Origin: Alcaligenaceae bacterium CGII-47 | GTDB lineage: Bacteria; Pseudomonadota; Gammaproteobacteria; Burkholderiales; Burkholderiaceae_B | DNA length: 64,000 nucleotides | NCBI GenBank assembly: GCA_019166125.1 | Contig: JAHTBO010000007.1 | Span: forward strand, 125,871 to 189,870 | Direction of reading: 5' to 3' | In this document: positions 47,324 to 58,869 of the stretch, one piece after another | Numbering within the stretch: the stretch's first letter is position 1 | Layout of the letters: every line of letters begins with the position of its first letter | Translations under genes and position numbers: made by a program | The notes under the pieces: generated by a model | Seen by the model: the letters and a program-made list of their open reading frames with translations, nothing else | Told to the model about the DNA's origin: nothing | Databases searched by the model: none

Positions 47324-48393
47324 GCCGGTTCCTCAGTCATATGGACACAGGTATCGGCGATCACCTGCGCTGCGTTCAAGCTCGCATGCTCGCGTGCATG
47401 CTGGGCAATCCCCGCCAGCTCGGCCCGGTTTCGTTGTGCCAGCCACTGCGCCAGCCACTGGGGACTTAGCGTCGATTGTTGTACTAGCCAGGCACCGCCA
47501 CAATCCGATAGATAACGGGCGTTAGCGCTCTGGTGGTCGTCAATGGCATGGGGTAGCGGCACAAACAAGGCAGCCACACCTGCAGCCGCCACCTCAGCCA
47601 CCGTCATGGCACCCGCGCGACAAATCACAATGTCCGCCTCCGAGAACGCAGTGGCCATATCGTCGATAAATGGCGTGATATCAGCCTCAAGCCCCACCTC
47701 GGCATAACGCGCACGCACAGATTCCAAGTGCTGTCGGCCGGTCTGGTGGCGCACTCGTGGACGCCCTGGCTCTGGCAATAGCGCCAGTGCTTGAGGGATC
47801 AAATCGTTCAGAAAAGCGGCCCCCAGGCTGCCGCCCAGGATCAATACACGCAGCACGCCCTCGCGCGCGGCATAGCGCTGCGCAACGGGCGTGATCGTCA
47901 GCAGCGACTCTCGCACAGGGTTACCGACCATCAAGGCATTGGGCAAGGCGCCAGGAAAGCCAGTCAAAACGCCAGTTGCCAGACGAGCCAAATATCGATT
48001 CGCTGTGCCAGCCACCGCATTCTGCTCATGGACAAGCAACGGAATGCGCGCCAGGCGAGCCATTACACCGCCCGGGAAGGCAACATATCCACCCATGCCC
48101 AGCACCACATCCGGTTTGACTGCTCGCAAGACTTGCCGGGCCTGTAAACACGCCCGCGCCAAGGTAAACGGCAATTTGAGCAAGGTAAGAAACCCTTTGC
48201 CGCGCACGCCGGAAAAACGTAATGGCAGCAGCTCGAAACCATGTTCTGGCACCAACCTGCCTTCCATGCGATCCGGATGCCCCAACCACAATACGCGCCA
48301 ACCGCGCGCCCGCAGCACCTGGGCCACCGCCAGACCGGGCATGATGTGGCCACCGGTCCCCCCCGCCATAATGATGATTGTGCGCTCGCTCAT
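47320..48393 (-). CDS. murG: Lipid II synthase MurG
   Basis: This 357-aa GT28 glycosyltransferase adds GlcNAc to lipid I at the inner membrane face. The first glycine loop [28 protein letters not shown], and [13 protein letters not shown] plus the UDP-binding [15 protein letters not shown] are all visible. Overlaps ftsW and murC by 4 bases each. Length is normal. Confidence 0.97.
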   Translation of the reverse strand: MSERTIIIMAGGTGGHIMPGLAVAQVLRARGWRVLWLGHPDRMEGRLVPEHGFELLPLRFSGVRGKGFLTLLKLPFTLARACLQARQVLRAVKPDVVLGMGGYVAFPGGVMARLARIPLLVHEQNAVAGTANRYLARLATGVLTGFPGALPNALMVGNPVRESLLTITPVAQRYAAREGVLRVLILGGSLGAAFLNDLIPQALALLPEPGRPRVRHQTGRQHLESVRARYAEVGLEADITPFIDDMATAFSEADIVICRAGAMTVAEVAAAGVAALFVPLPHAIDDHQSANARYLSDCGGAWLVQQSTLSPQWLAQWLAQRNRAELAGIAQHAREHASLNAAQVIADTCVHMTEEPA

Positions 48394-49583
48394 GTCCGAC
48401 GCCCCCTCATCATAAGACGCGTTTCATAATCCACCCGCAGCAACAAGGCAATCGCCATCAGATTGAGCACGATCCCTGAACCGCCATAGCTCACCAGCGG
48501 CAAGGTCAGACCCTTGGTCGGCAACAATCCCAGGCAAACTCCCATATTGATAAATGCCTGCACCCCCATCCACAACGCCACACCCTGAGCAACCAGACCA
48601 TCAAAAATTCGTTCCATAGCGATGGCCTGACGCCCGATATCAAAGCCACGCATCACGAGATAAACAAATATGCCCACAAGGCACAGCAGGCCAGCAAACC
48701 CCAACTCTTCGCCAATTACCGCCACGATAAAGTCCGTGTGCGCCTCAGGCAGATAGTGCAGCTTTTCAATGCTCGCCCCCAGGCCCACACCAAACCACTC
48801 GCCACGCCCCAGCGCAATGAGGGAATGAGAGAGCTGGTAGGCGCTGCCGTACGCGTTATCCGGATTCCAGGGATCAAGGTAGACAAACAGACGCTCACGG
48901 CGCCAGGGTGAAGCCCAGATCAATGCTAAAAAGCTCAAGAGCATAATGGATAAAAGCAAGGAAAAAAGCTTGCCATTGATCCCGCCTATGAACAATATGC
49001 CCACTGCAATCGCCACGATTACCATGAACGCGCCCAGGTCTGGTTCCATAAGCAGCAAAAGACCGACAACCGCCAACGCAGCAGCCATTGGCAAAAAGCC
49101 ACGCCTGAACTTTTGCATATGGGCCTGCTTACGCACCGCATAATCGGCGGCATACAGCAGCACCGCAACCTTCATGAGCTCAGAGGGCTGAAAATTGATC
49201 GGACCCAGTGGCAGCCAACGACGTGCGCCGTTTACTTCGCGCCCAAGACCTGGCACCAGGACGATAAACAGCAGCAGCACACATAACAAAAACAAGGGCA
49301 CGGCAAGCTTTTGCCAGACGCGCATCGGAATACTTGCAGCACACAACGCCACCAATAAGCCAATGAAGATAAATACCGCATGGCGGCCCACAAAATAGAA
49401 TCGGCCATAGCTCTCATAGCGTGGACCGTCCGCCAAGGCGATGGATGCGGAATACACCATCAACAGGCCAAACAGCACCAAGGTGCTCACTGCGATGATC
49501 AAACCGAAATCCACACTGGGCATCGTGGTGCGTCCTGGACGCACCGCATTGACGCCGGAAGTGAGTTCGCCAAATACGCTCAC
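48390..49583 (-). CDS. ftsW: SEDS peptidoglycan polymerase FtsW
   Basis: This 397-aa SEDS protein polymerises glycan strands at the septum with FtsI. About ten membrane spans are predicted, with the conserved [24 protein letters not shown] segment (read as [17 protein letters not shown]), KKL-type motif replaced by [13 protein letters not shown], and the late [16 protein letters not shown] motif. The N-terminal cytoplasmic tail is about 25 residues. Overlaps murD and murG by 4 bases. Confidence 0.96.
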   Translation of the reverse strand: MSVFGELTSGVNAVRPGRTTMPSVDFGLIIAVSTLVLFGLLMVYSASIALADGPRYESYGRFYFVGRHAVFIFIGLLVALCAASIPMRVWQKLAVPLFLLCVLLLFIVLVPGLGREVNGARRWLPLGPINFQPSELMKVAVLLYAADYAVRKQAHMQKFRRGFLPMAAALAVVGLLLLMEPDLGAFMVIVAIAVGILFIGGINGKLFSLLLSIMLLSFLALIWASPWRRERLFVYLDPWNPDNAYGSAYQLSHSLIALGRGEWFGVGLGASIEKLHYLPEAHTDFIVAVIGEELGFAGLLCLVGIFVYLVMRGFDIGRQAIAMERIFDGLVAQGVALWMGVQAFINMGVCLGLLPTKGLTLPLVSYGGSGIVLNLMAIALLLRVDYETRLMMRGRRT

Positions 49584-51106
49584 GCCACCTCCCCTCGATC
49601 ACTCGCCAGCTCGCGCACGGCGGCGACAAAGCAGGCACTACGGTGCACATAGTTGCGAAACATATCCATACTCGCGCAGGCTGGCGAGAGCATGACTGCG
49701 TCACCCGGCTGGGCGTAGTTCAGGCTCTGGGCAACCGCCTCCTCAAGCGTCGCACAATGCAAGATGGGCACACCGGTATGCGCCAAGGCCTGCTCGATAA
49801 TTCCCGCATCCTGACCAATCAAAAGAACGGTACGGACATGCGCCCTGACCGCAGGCGCGAGAGGCGAAAAGTCCTGCCCCTTACCCAAACCACCTGCAAT
49901 CAGAACTTGTGGGCAACCCAGCCCCTGAATCGCTGCCAGCGTCGCACCAACATTGGTGCCTTTGCTATCGTCGACAAAGTCAACGCCAGCGACTTTCATG
50001 ATGAATTCGGTACGATGCGCCTCACCGCGATAATCTCGCAGGGCGTGCAGCATCGGCGCCCAACCCAAGCCCAGACAACGTCCAAGTGCAAGCGCGGCCA
50101 GACCATTCACCGCGTTATGCATGCCGCGAATATGTAATGCTTCCACAGGCATCAGTGCTTTGAGTCGGCCAGACATGCGTTGCGTCGGTGCATTGCGTGT
50201 TGATCCTCGGCGCGGCTTGGCGTCCGGGACAAGTTCCTCATCTGCCTCCATAGCAGATAGCCAGTTCACGCCACCTTGGAGATCCAGACCCATATCACCA
50301 ACCCGTACGGGTCGATCCATGCCTACGCTGCGCACATCCATCCCATCGATATCCGGCACCATGGCACAGACCAGCGCATCATCACGATTGACAATGGCAA
50401 TTTTTGCCATTTGCAGCACGCGGGCCTTGGCCGCGCCATAAGCCTCCATCGACCCGTGCCAATCCAGATGATCCTGCGTAAGGTTCAAGACCACTGCCGC
50501 ATCGGGCTTAAGACGACTTGTCGCTGCCAACTGGTAGCTTGACAGCTCCAACACCCAGACATCAGGTAGATCGCCATCCACCAGGGCCTGGCGCAGACTG
50601 GCGAGAGCGGCCGGACTGATATTGCCGGCGGCGCGCGCTTGTAAGCCAGCTGCCTGAATCAACCGCCGGGTCAGGGCCGTCACCGTTGTCTTACCATTCG
50701 TGCCGGTTATCGCTAATACGGCTGGCGCGTATCCCTGCCCCTTCATATCATCCAGAGCCCGCGCAAATAGTTCGATCTCGCCCAGCACCTCAATGCCCAA
50801 CTCATGCGCCTGGGCTAAAAAACCCACCACGGGGGCCTCGCGGGGATAAAGCCCCGGGCTGAGCACAATCGTATGCACACCTTCTAGCGCATCGACTGTC
50901 ATGACATCACTGCCAAACCGATATTCGACATCAGAGAGCATATCGCGCAGCGCATCCAGACCTGCGGGATGGTCGCGTGTATCCAGCACACGCAGCATGG
51001 CACCGTGCTGCGCACACCACAGCGCTGCAGCCACACCGGTCTCGCCCAAGCCCAAAATCAGAGTCAGGCCGTCGCGACGTACAGAAGGAAAATCAAAACG
51101 ATTCAT
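49580..51106 (-). CDS. murD: UDP-N-acetylmuramoyl-L-alanine--D-glutamate ligase
   Basis: This 508-aa Mur ligase adds D-Glu to UDP-MurNAc-L-Ala. [16 protein letters not shown] is the UDP-binding loop, [12 protein letters not shown] (about 134-145) the P-loop, and [12 protein letters not shown] the C-terminal motif. It is about 70 residues longer than E. coli MurD; much of the excess is a charged, low-complexity stretch at about 285-318 within the central domain. The open frame extends 28 codons upstream into mraY, but ATG 51106 gives the ATGA overlap and the expected N-terminus. Confidence 0.95.
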   Translation of the reverse strand: MNRFDFPSVRRDGLTLILGLGETGVAAALWCAQHGAMLRVLDTRDHPAGLDALRDMLSDVEYRFGSDVMTVDALEGVHTIVLSPGLYPREAPVVGFLAQAHELGIEVLGEIELFARALDDMKGQGYAPAVLAITGTNGKTTVTALTRRLIQAAGLQARAAGNISPAALASLRQALVDGDLPDVWVLELSSYQLAATSRLKPDAAVVLNLTQDHLDWHGSMEAYGAAKARVLQMAKIAIVNRDDALVCAMVPDIDGMDVRSVGMDRPVRVGDMGLDLQGGVNWLSAMEADEELVPDAKPRRGSTRNAPTQRMSGRLKALMPVEALHIRGMHNAVNGLAALALGRCLGLGWAPMLHALRDYRGEAHRTEFIMKVAGVDFVDDSKGTNVGATLAAIQGLGCPQVLIAGGLGKGQDFSPLAPAVRAHVRTVLLIGQDAGIIEQALAHTGVPILHCATLEEAVAQSLNYAQPGDAVMLSPACASMDMFRNYVHRSACFVAAVRELASDRGEVA

Positions 51107-52275
51107 CGCAGTTTCAGACTCGATAGTCCAACCATCACCAGCATCATGGTGATAATCCAGAAACGCACCACGACCTGCGTCTCCTTCCAACCACTCACTT
51201 CAAAATGATGATGCAAGGGTGCCATACGAAACATTCGACGCCCCTGGCCATAGCGTCGCTTGGTGTACTTGAACCAGCCCACCTGCAACATGACCGACAG
51301 CGTCTCGACCACGAACACACCGCCCATGATGAAAAACACAATTTCCTGGCGCACGATCACAGCAATCGTCCCGAGCGCACCGCCCAGGGCCAGCGCACCC
51401 ACATCGCCCATGAACACCTGGGCCGGATAGGCGTTGAACCAGAGGAAGGCCAGTCCCGCCCCGGCAATCGCGGCGCACAGAACCATTAACTCCGACGCCC
51501 CTGGGATATAGGGAAACAAAAGATATTTAGAGTAATCAACCCGCCCCACCACATAGGCGAATATGCCCAGCGCGCTGCCGATCATGACGGTAGGCATAAT
51601 GGCCAGGCCATCGAGCCCATCGGTCAAATTCACCGCATTACTCGCACCCACGATGACCAGCCAAGTCAAGGTCCCAAACCCGAAAACACCTAATGGGTAG
51701 CTGATCGTCTTGAAAAACGGCACGATAAGATCTGCGCGCGTGGGCAGCGTCATGGTGAATCCGCTCAGTACCCAGTCGCGAAATAGCGGCCACAGTTGTG
51801 TATTGGCTGGAGCCGAAACGGCAAAACTGAGGTAAACCGCCGCCACGGCACCTATCAAGGCCTGCCAAAAGAATTTTTGGCGTGCGGGCATGCCTTCTGG
51901 GTCGTGATTCACAACCTTGCGGTAATCGTCGGCCCAACCGATCCAGCCAAAGCCGAAGGTCACGAGCAACACCACCCAGACAAAGCGATTGGTCCAATCT
52001 GCCCAAAGTAACGTACTCACACCGATCGAGATAAGAATCAGCGCCCCCCCCATGGTCGGCGTCCCGTTCTTCTGGATATGCGATTCTGGGCCGTAGCTGC
52101 GCACTGCCTGCCCGATCTTCAACGCAGTGAGCTTGCGTATCAGCCAAGGCCCGGCAGCCAAGCCAATCAACAGGGACGTAGCGCAAGCCAACAAAGCGCG
52201 AAACGTGATGTATTCAACAACACCAAACGCCCGGAAATGCTCATCGGACAACCAGCGTGCCAGCTCAAGCAGCAT
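51103..52275 (-). CDS. mraY: Phospho-N-acetylmuramoyl-pentapeptide transferase
   Basis: This 390-aa, roughly ten-span inner-membrane enzyme makes lipid I from UDP-MurNAc-pentapeptide and undecaprenyl phosphate. [16 protein letters not shown], the Mg-binding [19 protein letters not shown] and the cytoplasmic [12 protein letters not shown] are diagnostic. The longer frame upstream lies inside murEF and is ignored; ATG 52275 overlaps the murEF end by 11 bases. Confidence 0.97.
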   Translation of the reverse strand: MLLELARWLSDEHFRAFGVVEYITFRALLACATSLLIGLAAGPWLIRKLTALKIGQAVRSYGPESHIQKNGTPTMGGALILISIGVSTLLWADWTNRFVWVVLLVTFGFGWIGWADDYRKVVNHDPEGMPARQKFFWQALIGAVAAVYLSFAVSAPANTQLWPLFRDWVLSGFTMTLPTRADLIVPFFKTISYPLGVFGFGTLTWLVIVGASNAVNLTDGLDGLAIMPTVMIGSALGIFAYVVGRVDYSKYLLFPYIPGASELMVLCAAIAGAGLAFLWFNAYPAQVFMGDVGALALGGALGTIAVIVRQEIVFFIMGGVFVVETLSVMLQVGWFKYTKRRYGQGRRMFRMAPLHHHFEVSGWKETQVVVRFWIITMMLVMVGLSSLKLR

Positions 52276-55060
52276 GATTGACCCCCTTGTCGTGGTGAGG
52301 CTGCATACCAAGTTGCAGCGCGTGAACCACCCGCTCCATACGCATACTGCGGGAACCTTTGACCAGCACATGCCCTGGCCGCAGCGCAAGCAATGCGGGC
52401 AACAAGACATCCAGCGCCTCAAAGGCAGTGGCACGCTCACCGAATGCAGTCACAGCGTGGCGTGACGCCTCACCCAGGGTCAATAGATAATCAACGCCAC
52501 GCTCTGCGGCATACGCGCCGACCTCTGCATGCATGGCCGGGCCTTGCTCACCCACCTCACCCATATCCCCGAGCACCAGAACCTTACGCCCATCCAGACC
52601 TGCAAGCACATCAATCGCCGCCCGCACGGAATCAGGATTAGCGTTGTAGCTATCGTCAATCAACTGAAAGCCATCGGACATACGCTTGGGTTGCATCCGT
52701 CCGCCCACAGGTTGGAAAGCTGCCAGACCCTGTGCGATCGCACCTAACGGCGCGCCTGCGGCGTGGGCACTGGCAGCAGCCGCCAGAGCATTACAAAGGT
52801 TATGGCGTCCTGGCGCATTAAGCGTCACCCCCACCGACTCGCCCTCAACGTACAGGTGGAACTCCGTACGGGTGGTCTCGGCACGGATATGCTGTGCATG
52901 GACATTAAATGCAGGATCAAAACCAAAGCGCAAGGTCTTGTGCGAACCAGCCAAGCGCGCCCACAACGGCGTATAGGTATCGTCGCCCGGAAACACCGCA
53001 ATGCCTGAGGCAGGCAAGGCTGCGATGACCGCACCGTTCTCCAGAGCGACTGCCTCGACTGTACGCATAAACTCCTGATGCTCGCGCTGAGCATTATTAA
53101 CCAAGGCCACGGTGGGCGCGGCGATCGCCGCCAGCACGGCAATTTCACCGGGATGGTTCATACCCAGCTCAAATACAGCGGCACGATGGTCACGCTGCAA
53201 ACGCAGCACGGATAGGGGAACACCAATCGCATTATTGAAGTTGCCCTGGGACGCAAGCCGATGCGCCTCACCTAACCAGGCGGCAAGAATCGCAGAGATC
53301 ATCTCCTTGGTTGTGGTCTTGCCATTACTGCCCGTCACCGCCACCACAGGCAGCGCAAACATCTCGCGCCACACCGAAGCAATCCGAGTCAACGCAGCCT
53401 GGGTGTCTCCGAGCAAGAATTGTGGGATGGACACAGCCTCGTCCCGCCGCGCCACAATTGCGGCACTGGCGCCCGCCTCCTGGACGGCCGACAGATAGGC
53501 ATGACCATCAAAATGCTCGCCCTCCAACGCCAGGAATATCTCTGCGGCCTGGATCGAGCGTGAATCAGTCGATATGCGATAGCCGCGCTCCCAGGTCAGC
53601 GCAAACCCCGCCCACTGGCGATCATCGAAGGGACTGCGCACCCCGTTGATTTCCTGGTAGGTCTCATGTCCCTTGCCGGCCAGCAACACGACATCCTTAT
53701 CATCGGCGCGCCAGACAGTTGATAGAATGGCCCGGGCGCGGTCCTGCTCAACACTTACGGGTGCGGGCATACCCGAGACAATATCCGCCACAATGGCATC
53801 AGGCGACTCGCTACGCGGATTATCTGTGGTGAGCAGCACCTGATCCGCCAATCGTGCAGCGATCTCGCCCATTAAAGGGCGCTTGCCGTGATCCCGGTCG
53901 CCCCCACAGCCGAACACGCACAACAGACGACCGCCGCGCACCTGCGCCACGCTGCGCAAAGCACTCAGCGCACGCTCCAGCGCATCAGGCGTATGGGCAT
54001 AATCCACGATCACCATGGCCTGTGGCCGGGCACTACTCGCGCCGCCCAACGCCTCGACACGCTGCAAGCGTCCTGGCACAGCATGCAAGGCCCCCAGGGA
54101 CCGTGCAATTCGCGTCAGCCCCCAGCCCAGTTCGCGCAGTACGCCAGCCACCAGCAATAAATTGGCAATATTGTGTTCACCCAACAAATGGGTAAGAATC
54201 TGTGCCGAGCCTTGGGGGGTCGCCAGATTAAAGACCAGTCCCTGGGTCCCCGCCTGAATATCCTCTGCCCGAATTGCGGCGCTCTCGCCCATACGCAACG
54301 AGTAGCCCACGCGATGCACCGTGTCGTGGTGCCCGAGCAATTCCGCACCGGCGGCATCATCCGCATTGATGACGGCGCTACGTAAGCCGAACTGAGCAAA
54401 GAGCGCGAATTTGGCCTGCTTGTAACGCTCAATCGTCCCGTGATAGTCCAGATGGTCACGTGTCAGGTTCGTAAAGCCCGCCACCTGAATACGCACCCCC
54501 TCGAGCCGCCCCTGCTCAATACCAATTGACGAGGCTTCGATCGTGGCCGCCACCCCCCCTGCGCGTACAATTGCCGCCAACGCACGATGCATGCTCAGCA
54601 CATCTGGCGTAGTGAGTGCGCCGCCCAGATTAGTGCCGTCGGCCAGCGTCACGCCCAGCGTGCCGATGGTGCCGCAGGGCACCCCCTCGCTATTCATTGC
54701 CGCTGCCATCCACTGCACAGTCGTTGTCTTGCCATTGGTGCCTGTTACAGCAATGACGGTCAACGCGTCAGACGGACGGCCATACCATTGATGAGCCAGC
54801 TCGCCGAGCAAGCCAGACAAGCCCTCGACCTCCAGCACAGGCGCATCATTGTGCACGAGGGCGGCATCCCCCGCCTGGACGACAATTGCTGCGGCACCTC
54901 GTGCGAGCGCCTGCCCGATATAGTGGCGACCGTCGCTTGCAATGCCAGGACAGGCAAAAAACACATCACCCGGACGGATCTGACGCGAATCCAGACATAA
55001 ATCCGACGCGCGCGAAACACGCGCATCCAGCCAGGCGAGAAGGTCTACGATTGTCATCAT
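52265..55060 (-). CDS. murEF: Fused MurE-MurF ligase
   Basis: One 931-aa chain carries two Mur ligases. The MurE half (about 1-490) has [16 protein letters not shown]-loop [10 protein letters not shown] (105-114) and DNPRSE (413-418), the motif that recognises meso-diaminopimelate. The MurF half (about 490-931) opens with STDSRSIQ, has P-loop [11 protein letters not shown] (575-585), [15 protein letters not shown] and [10 protein letters not shown]. There is almost no linker. It adds mDAP and then D-Ala-D-Ala to the precursor. The same fusion is known in Bordetella. Overlaps ftsI (ATGA) and mraY. No stop codon or frameshift interrupts the frame, so this is a true fusion. Confidence 0.97.
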   Translation of the reverse strand: MMTIVDLLAWLDARVSRASDLCLDSRQIRPGDVFFACPGIASDGRHYIGQALARGAAAIVVQAGDAALVHNDAPVLEVEGLSGLLGELAHQWYGRPSDALTVIAVTGTNGKTTTVQWMAAAMNSEGVPCGTIGTLGVTLADGTNLGGALTTPDVLSMHRALAAIVRAGGVAATIEASSIGIEQGRLEGVRIQVAGFTNLTRDHLDYHGTIERYKQAKFALFAQFGLRSAVINADDAAGAELLGHHDTVHRVGYSLRMGESAAIRAEDIQAGTQGLVFNLATPQGSAQILTHLLGEHNIANLLLVAGVLRELGWGLTRIARSLGALHAVPGRLQRVEALGGASSARPQAMVIVDYAHTPDALERALSALRSVAQVRGGRLLCVFGCGGDRDHGKRPLMGEIAARLADQVLLTTDNPRSESPDAIVADIVSGMPAPVSVEQDRARAILSTVWRADDKDVVLLAGKGHETYQEINGVRSPFDDRQWAGFALTWERGYRISTDSRSIQAAEIFLALEGEHFDGHAYLSAVQEAGASAAIVARRDEAVSIPQFLLGDTQAALTRIASVWREMFALPVVAVTGSNGKTTTKEMISAILAAWLGEAHRLASQGNFNNAIGVPLSVLRLQRDHRAAVFELGMNHPGEIAVLAAIAAPTVALVNNAQREHQEFMRTVEAVALENGAVIAALPASGIAVFPGDDTYTPLWARLAGSHKTLRFGFDPAFNVHAQHIRAETTRTEFHLYVEGESVGVTLNAPGRHNLCNALAAAASAHAAGAPLGAIAQGLAAFQPVGGRMQPKRMSDGFQLIDDSYNANPDSVRAAIDVLAGLDGRKVLVLGDMGEVGEQGPAMHAEVGAYAAERGVDYLLTLGEASRHAVTAFGERATAFEALDVLLPALLALRPGHVLVKGSRSMRMERVVHALQLGMQPHHDKGVNHAA

Positions 55061-56790
55061 TCAGTCGCCCCCTGATGGGCTGCCGCAAGTAATGACTCCA
55101 CAGGTGCATCGGGCTGGATACCCAGCCGGCGCAAGCTGCTGGCCACGATGTCAGAGAACACAGGCGCAGCAACGCGCCCACCATAATAGCCATCCCGGCT
55201 CGGCTCATCGATGGACACCGCCACGACAATACGTGGATTAACCGCCGGTGCAAAGCCCACGAACGATCCGCGATATTTGGTCTTGCTGTATTGCCCGTTG
55301 ACGATCTTGCGTGCCGTCCCGCTCTTGCCTGCCACCGAGTAACCCTGCACCTGCGCCAGGCGAGCACCATCGGGGCCTGCAGCAGCAGTCAGCATTGCAC
55401 GCATCAATTTCGTCACCTCAGGCGAGTACACCTGCACACTGGTGGGCTTGCCCTCACGCCTCAATAAGGACATCGACACCATATCTCCATTGCGCGCAAA
55501 AGCGGTATAAGCGTGCGCGACCTGAAGCAGTGACACCGACAGGCCATACCCATAGGCCATGGTGGCCCGCTCAATCGGGCGCCAGCGCTGCCAAGGCCGC
55601 AGACGGCCCGCAGCCATACCCGGAAAATCCGTATGCGGCACACGACCAAAGCCCAACTCGGAGAACTTGGTCCACATCTCCTTTGAGTCCAGCAATTCAG
55701 AGATCATGGTCATGCCCACATTGCTCGAATGCTGAATGATCCCCGCTACGTTGAGCACACCGTAATGGCCGACGTCAGAGATCAGGGCACCCTGATAGCG
55801 ATATCGACCCTTGCCCGTATCAAACAAGGTCTTGGGGGTGATTTTTTTATTGTCCAGCGCAAGCGATGCCGTGAACGGCTTCATGATCGAGCCCGGCTCA
55901 AAGGTATCCGTCATGACCCGATTGCGCAAAGCCTGCCCTGTGCGTTGAGCGTTATCGTTCGGATCGTAGGAAGGCAGATTGACCATGGCCAATACCTCTC
56001 CGGTCTGAGCATCAAGGACGATAGCTGCCCCAGCGCGGGCCTCATGTTCCTTAAGGGCTGCTTTGAGTGCAGCATAGGTGTCGAACTGAATGCCTGAGTC
56101 GATAGACAAATAAAGGTTTCGACCATCCACAGGCGGCACCACCGCCTGTACATCCTCAACGACGCGCCCCAGCCTGTCCTTGATGACACGCCGTGAACCA
56201 GGCTGTCCAGACAAAAGGTCATTGAAGGCCAGTTCGACCCCCTCAATGCCACGGTCCTCGATATTGGTAAAGCCCACGACGTGGGCCATCACTTCGCCTT
56301 CGGGGTAAAAGCGCCGTGTCTCGACTTGCTGTTGAATACCCGGGATCTTGAATTTTTTGATTGACTCCGCCACATCCACCGGCACCTGTCGTTGGATATA
56401 AACAAAGGATTTTTCCTCATCCACGGTGCGCTGGCGGATATCACCTGGGCTCATCTTCAGCAGATCCGCCAGTTGCTTCACCTGGGCATCACTGGCCTTG
56501 TTGAAATCCTCAGGTATGGCCCAGATCGCCCGCACCGGCACGCTTGAGGCGAGCACCACAGCGCCGCTACGGTCAAATATCTTACCCCGCGTCGCCGGCA
56601 ACACCAGCGTGCGCTCATAGCGGCGTTCACCCTGACGTTGTAAAAACTCGTTGGATAACACCTGCAAATACAGCGCCTTGGCGACGAGCGCCATAAAGCC
56701 AACCATTAACAGGACCAGCACCAGACGGGCACGCCAGAAATTCTTACGGTGGCTGAGCACGGGCGTGTCATGAAAGCCAAAACGTTTCAT
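55057..56790 (-). CDS. ftsI: Septal peptidoglycan transpeptidase FtsI (PBP3)
   Basis: This 577-aa class B penicillin-binding protein cross-links septal wall and pairs with FtsW. It has a short cytoplasmic tail, one span (about 22-44), a dimerisation/pedestal domain, and the transpeptidase domain with active-site SIMK (EPGSIMKPF), SSN (QHSSNVGM) and KSGTA. These are the targets of beta-lactams. It overlaps ftsL and murEF by 4 bases each. Length is normal for PBP3. Confidence 0.97.
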   Translation of the reverse strand: MKRFGFHDTPVLSHRKNFWRARLVLVLLMVGFMALVAKALYLQVLSNEFLQRQGERRYERTLVLPATRGKIFDRSGAVVLASSVPVRAIWAIPEDFNKASDAQVKQLADLLKMSPGDIRQRTVDEEKSFVYIQRQVPVDVAESIKKFKIPGIQQQVETRRFYPEGEVMAHVVGFTNIEDRGIEGVELAFNDLLSGQPGSRRVIKDRLGRVVEDVQAVVPPVDGRNLYLSIDSGIQFDTYAALKAALKEHEARAGAAIVLDAQTGEVLAMVNLPSYDPNDNAQRTGQALRNRVMTDTFEPGSIMKPFTASLALDNKKITPKTLFDTGKGRYRYQGALISDVGHYGVLNVAGIIQHSSNVGMTMISELLDSKEMWTKFSELGFGRVPHTDFPGMAAGRLRPWQRWRPIERATMAYGYGLSVSLLQVAHAYTAFARNGDMVSMSLLRREGKPTSVQVYSPEVTKLMRAMLTAAAGPDGARLAQVQGYSVAGKSGTARKIVNGQYSKTKYRGSFVGFAPAVNPRIVVAVSIDEPSRDGYYGGRVAAPVFSDIVASSLRRLGIQPDAPVESLLAAAHQGATE

Positions 56791-57095
56791 GGCTGCTCTC
56801 CGGTCGCAGGCGTCGTTGTCGAGGCACTCAAGCGCTCTCCCTGCACATACACGGTCCGGTTGGGCGTGGGCGGCGCCAGATTCAACTCGTTGCGCGCGAC
56901 CTGATCCACCCGGGCGTTACGCGCCAATTCAGCTCGATCCAACTGTAGACGTCGCCACTCTGTATCGAGCTCATAGGCCTGCGCGGACAAGTGCTCAGAA
57001 GTCACAAACAACGCCCGAGACTGAAACCTGGCCGTAACCAGTGAAATCGCGGAGAGCATGAGTAACACCGCAAACAGGACGACCAGCCTCACCAT
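56787..57095 (-). CDS. ftsL: Cell division protein FtsL
   Basis: This 102-aa bitopic protein has an N-terminal span (about 2-22) followed by a leucine-zipper-like periplasmic coiled coil (SEHLSAQAYELDTEWRRLQL) and a variable tail. It works with FtsB and FtsQ to activate FtsWI. Sequence conservation in the family is low; the call rests on size, topology and its place between rsmH and ftsI. Its start shares a base with the rsmH stop. Confidence 0.9.
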   Translation of the reverse strand: MVRLVVLFAVLLMLSAISLVTARFQSRALFVTSEHLSAQAYELDTEWRRLQLDRAELARNARVDQVARNELNLAPPTPNRTVYVQGERLSASTTTPATGEQP

Positions 57096-58165
57096 CAGCC
57101 ACCCCTCCCGACCTTGGCGCGCCCCGTCTCCCCAACCAACACGGAGGTATTTACCAGCAAGGCAGCACGCGCTTCGGTGAGTGGCTCATCGGTGCGCTCA
57201 GCCACCCTAAGCACCGCCGAGCGCGCCCGCACGTTATCGCGAACCTCGGTCTGGTCAGGCAAAACTCGCCCTAGCACCCTCACAAAGGGTTTGGGCATAT
57301 CCTTTTCCATGATCGGCAAACGCGCCTGCGCCTGGCCTGGCCGCGCCGCAGCAGCCAGGCATTGTTTGACCATGCGGTCCTCAAGAGAGTGAAAGCTGAT
57401 CACCGCGAGGCGACCCCCCGTACGCAGCATCCCTAAAATTGCCGGGAGGGCGCGTGCGAGTTCCTGGAGCTCTTCATTGAGGTAAATCCGTATAGCTTGA
57501 AACGTCCGTGTCGCCGGGTGCTGGCCCTTTTCGCGCGTCCTGACGACGCTGGCGACGAGCTCGGCCAATTCGAGCGTAGTGTTGAGCGGTCGGGATTCGC
57601 GGCCCGCAACAATCGTCTTTGCAATCTTGAAAGCAAACCGTTCTTCGCCATATCTCTCAATGACCTCCTTTAACTCTTCAACACTGGCTTGCGCCAGCCA
57701 CTGGGCAGCGGTCAAACCACGACTCGTGTCCATACGCATGTCCAGGGGACCCGCGCGCATAAACGAAAACCCTCTATCAGCATCATCAATCTGCGGCGAC
57801 GACACCCCTAAGTCGAGCAACACGCCATCAACCTGGTCAATACCCATTGCCAAGAGATGGCTCGCCATCGACGCAAATCCATCATGCACAACCTGCACAC
57901 GCGCATCGGTACCTTGCAACACCATTGCCGCCTCAATCGCCTGGGGATCCTTGTCAAAAACGATTAAGCGCCCCTCGGACTCCAGCTCCTGCAACAGACG
58001 TCGGCTATGCCCACCTCGACCAAAGGTCCCGTCGACATAGATGCCACGGCGTCGAGACTGCTCACCAGGCGAGACGGTTACGGCTGGATATTTACGCCCA
58101 AAATCCGGATTCAGTAACGCATCAATGGCCGGTTCGAGCAGAACGGTTCGATGTACAAACGCCAT
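57095..58165 (-). CDS. rsmH: 16S rRNA (cytosine1402-N4)-methyltransferase
   Basis: This 356-aa SAM-dependent enzyme (MraW) methylates C1402 in the decoding centre. [14 protein letters not shown], the SAM loop [35 protein letters not shown] and [15 protein letters not shown] are diagnostic. The frame is open 38 codons further upstream across mraZ, but ATG 58165 gives [10 protein letters not shown], the family start, 7 bases after the mraZ stop. Confidence 0.97.
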   Translation of the reverse strand: MAFVHRTVLLEPAIDALLNPDFGRKYPAVTVSPGEQSRRRGIYVDGTFGRGGHSRRLLQELESEGRLIVFDKDPQAIEAAMVLQGTDARVQVVHDGFASMASHLLAMGIDQVDGVLLDLGVSSPQIDDADRGFSFMRAGPLDMRMDTSRGLTAAQWLAQASVEELKEVIERYGEERFAFKIAKTIVAGRESRPLNTTLELAELVASVVRTREKGQHPATRTFQAIRIYLNEELQELARALPAILGMLRTGGRLAVISFHSLEDRMVKQCLAAAARPGQAQARLPIMEKDMPKPFVRVLGRVLPDQTEVRDNVRARSAVLRVAERTDEPLTEARAALLVNTSVLVGETGRAKVGRGG

Positions 58166-58172
58166 GGCAGGT

Positions 58173-58601
58173 TCAAAAAGAGATCTTTTCCAGAACCGCT
58201 GGATCGAGTTTTTCCATATCTTCGATATCGCGGCGCGCCCATTCGGCGCTATCCCACAATTCAAAGTGTGTTCCAACACCGAGTAACATCACATCACGCG
58301 TCAGGCTTGCCGCCGACCGTAACTCCGGGGCCACGAGAATCCGCCCCGCCCCATCCATCTCGACGTCTTGTGCGCTACCGAGCAACAGACGTTGCAAGGC
58401 ACGCGCATTCATAGGGAGGTCGGCAATCTGAATACGTTTTTGCTCCCAAGCGCGGCGCGGGTAAATCATCAGACAGCCATCAGGATGGCGTGTAAGGGTC
58501 AGACGTCCCTGTTCCTCGGAGACGAGCTCGTCGCGATACCGGGCCGGAATCGACATCCGTCCTTTGGCATCCAACGTCAGCGCGCTGCTTCCTTGAAACA
58601 C
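58173..58601 (-). CDS. mraZ: Transcriptional regulator MraZ
   Basis: This 142-aa protein has two SpoVT/AbrB-like domains, each with the DxKGR-type motif ([29 protein letters not shown]). MraZ forms a ring and binds tandem repeats in its own promoter to control the dcw operon. Translation starts at GTG 58601, with GGGAGG 8 bases upstream, giving the family start [16 protein letters not shown]. An ATG at 58608 is out of frame and too close to the ribosome site. Confidence 0.96.
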   Translation of the reverse strand: MFQGSSALTLDAKGRMSIPARYRDELVSEEQGRLTLTRHPDGCLMIYPRRAWEQKRIQIADLPMNARALQRLLLGSAQDVEMDGAGRILVAPELRSAASLTRDVMLLGVGTHFELWDSAEWARRDIEDMEKLDPAVLEKISF

Positions 58602-58612
58602 GAGGCATTCCT

Positions 58613-58647
58613 CCCACTTTTTTACACTTAATCCTACTTTGACCCAC
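58613..58647 (-). promoter_or_regulatory. MraZ operator, four repeats at 10-base spacing
   Basis: On the minus strand, pentamers GTGGG, GTAGG, GTGTA and GTGGG start every 10 bases (58643-58647, 58633-58637, 58623-58627, 58613-58617). MraZ of E. coli binds TGGGN repeats separated by 5 bases, the same period. The first copy overlaps the -10 box and the last runs into the mraZ ribosome site, so binding should repress both transcription and its own synthesis. The third copy is degenerate. Confidence 0.8.
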
Positions 58648-58674
58648 TCTACGATAAGGAGTTAGGCCGGTCAA
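58646..58674 (-). promoter_or_regulatory. Sigma70 promoter of the dcw cluster
   Basis: TTGACC (58669-58674) and TAGAGT (58646-58651) are separated by 17 bases on the minus strand, immediately upstream of the MraZ repeats and about 45 bases before the mraZ start. This is the only convincing promoter seen at the head of the overlapping cluster. Confidence 0.7.
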
Positions 58675-58840
58675 GCTATAAATTGCAATTTTTTCAAGCA
58701 CAACAAGTACTTAGCGATACATCATCGAAGCAGCCCGAATGAAATGTTCAAAGAAATCAAGAAATTGAGACATGAACTGCATGTCACTTATGAACAGATG
58801 GCCCGAAGATGCAAAGGTAAGCAGAATTTTCTTCAGCGTC

Positions 58841-58869
58841 TTGACATAAGAGTTCAAGCTGGCTGTAAT
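58841..58869 (+). promoter_or_regulatory. Sigma70 promoter of the branched-chain-type binding protein
   Basis: A perfect TTGACA (58841-58846) and TGTAAT (58864-58869) stand 17 bases apart on the plus strand, leaving a leader of about 110 bases before the binding-protein ATG. The near-consensus boxes suggest strong expression, which suits a periplasmic binding protein. Confidence 0.65.
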
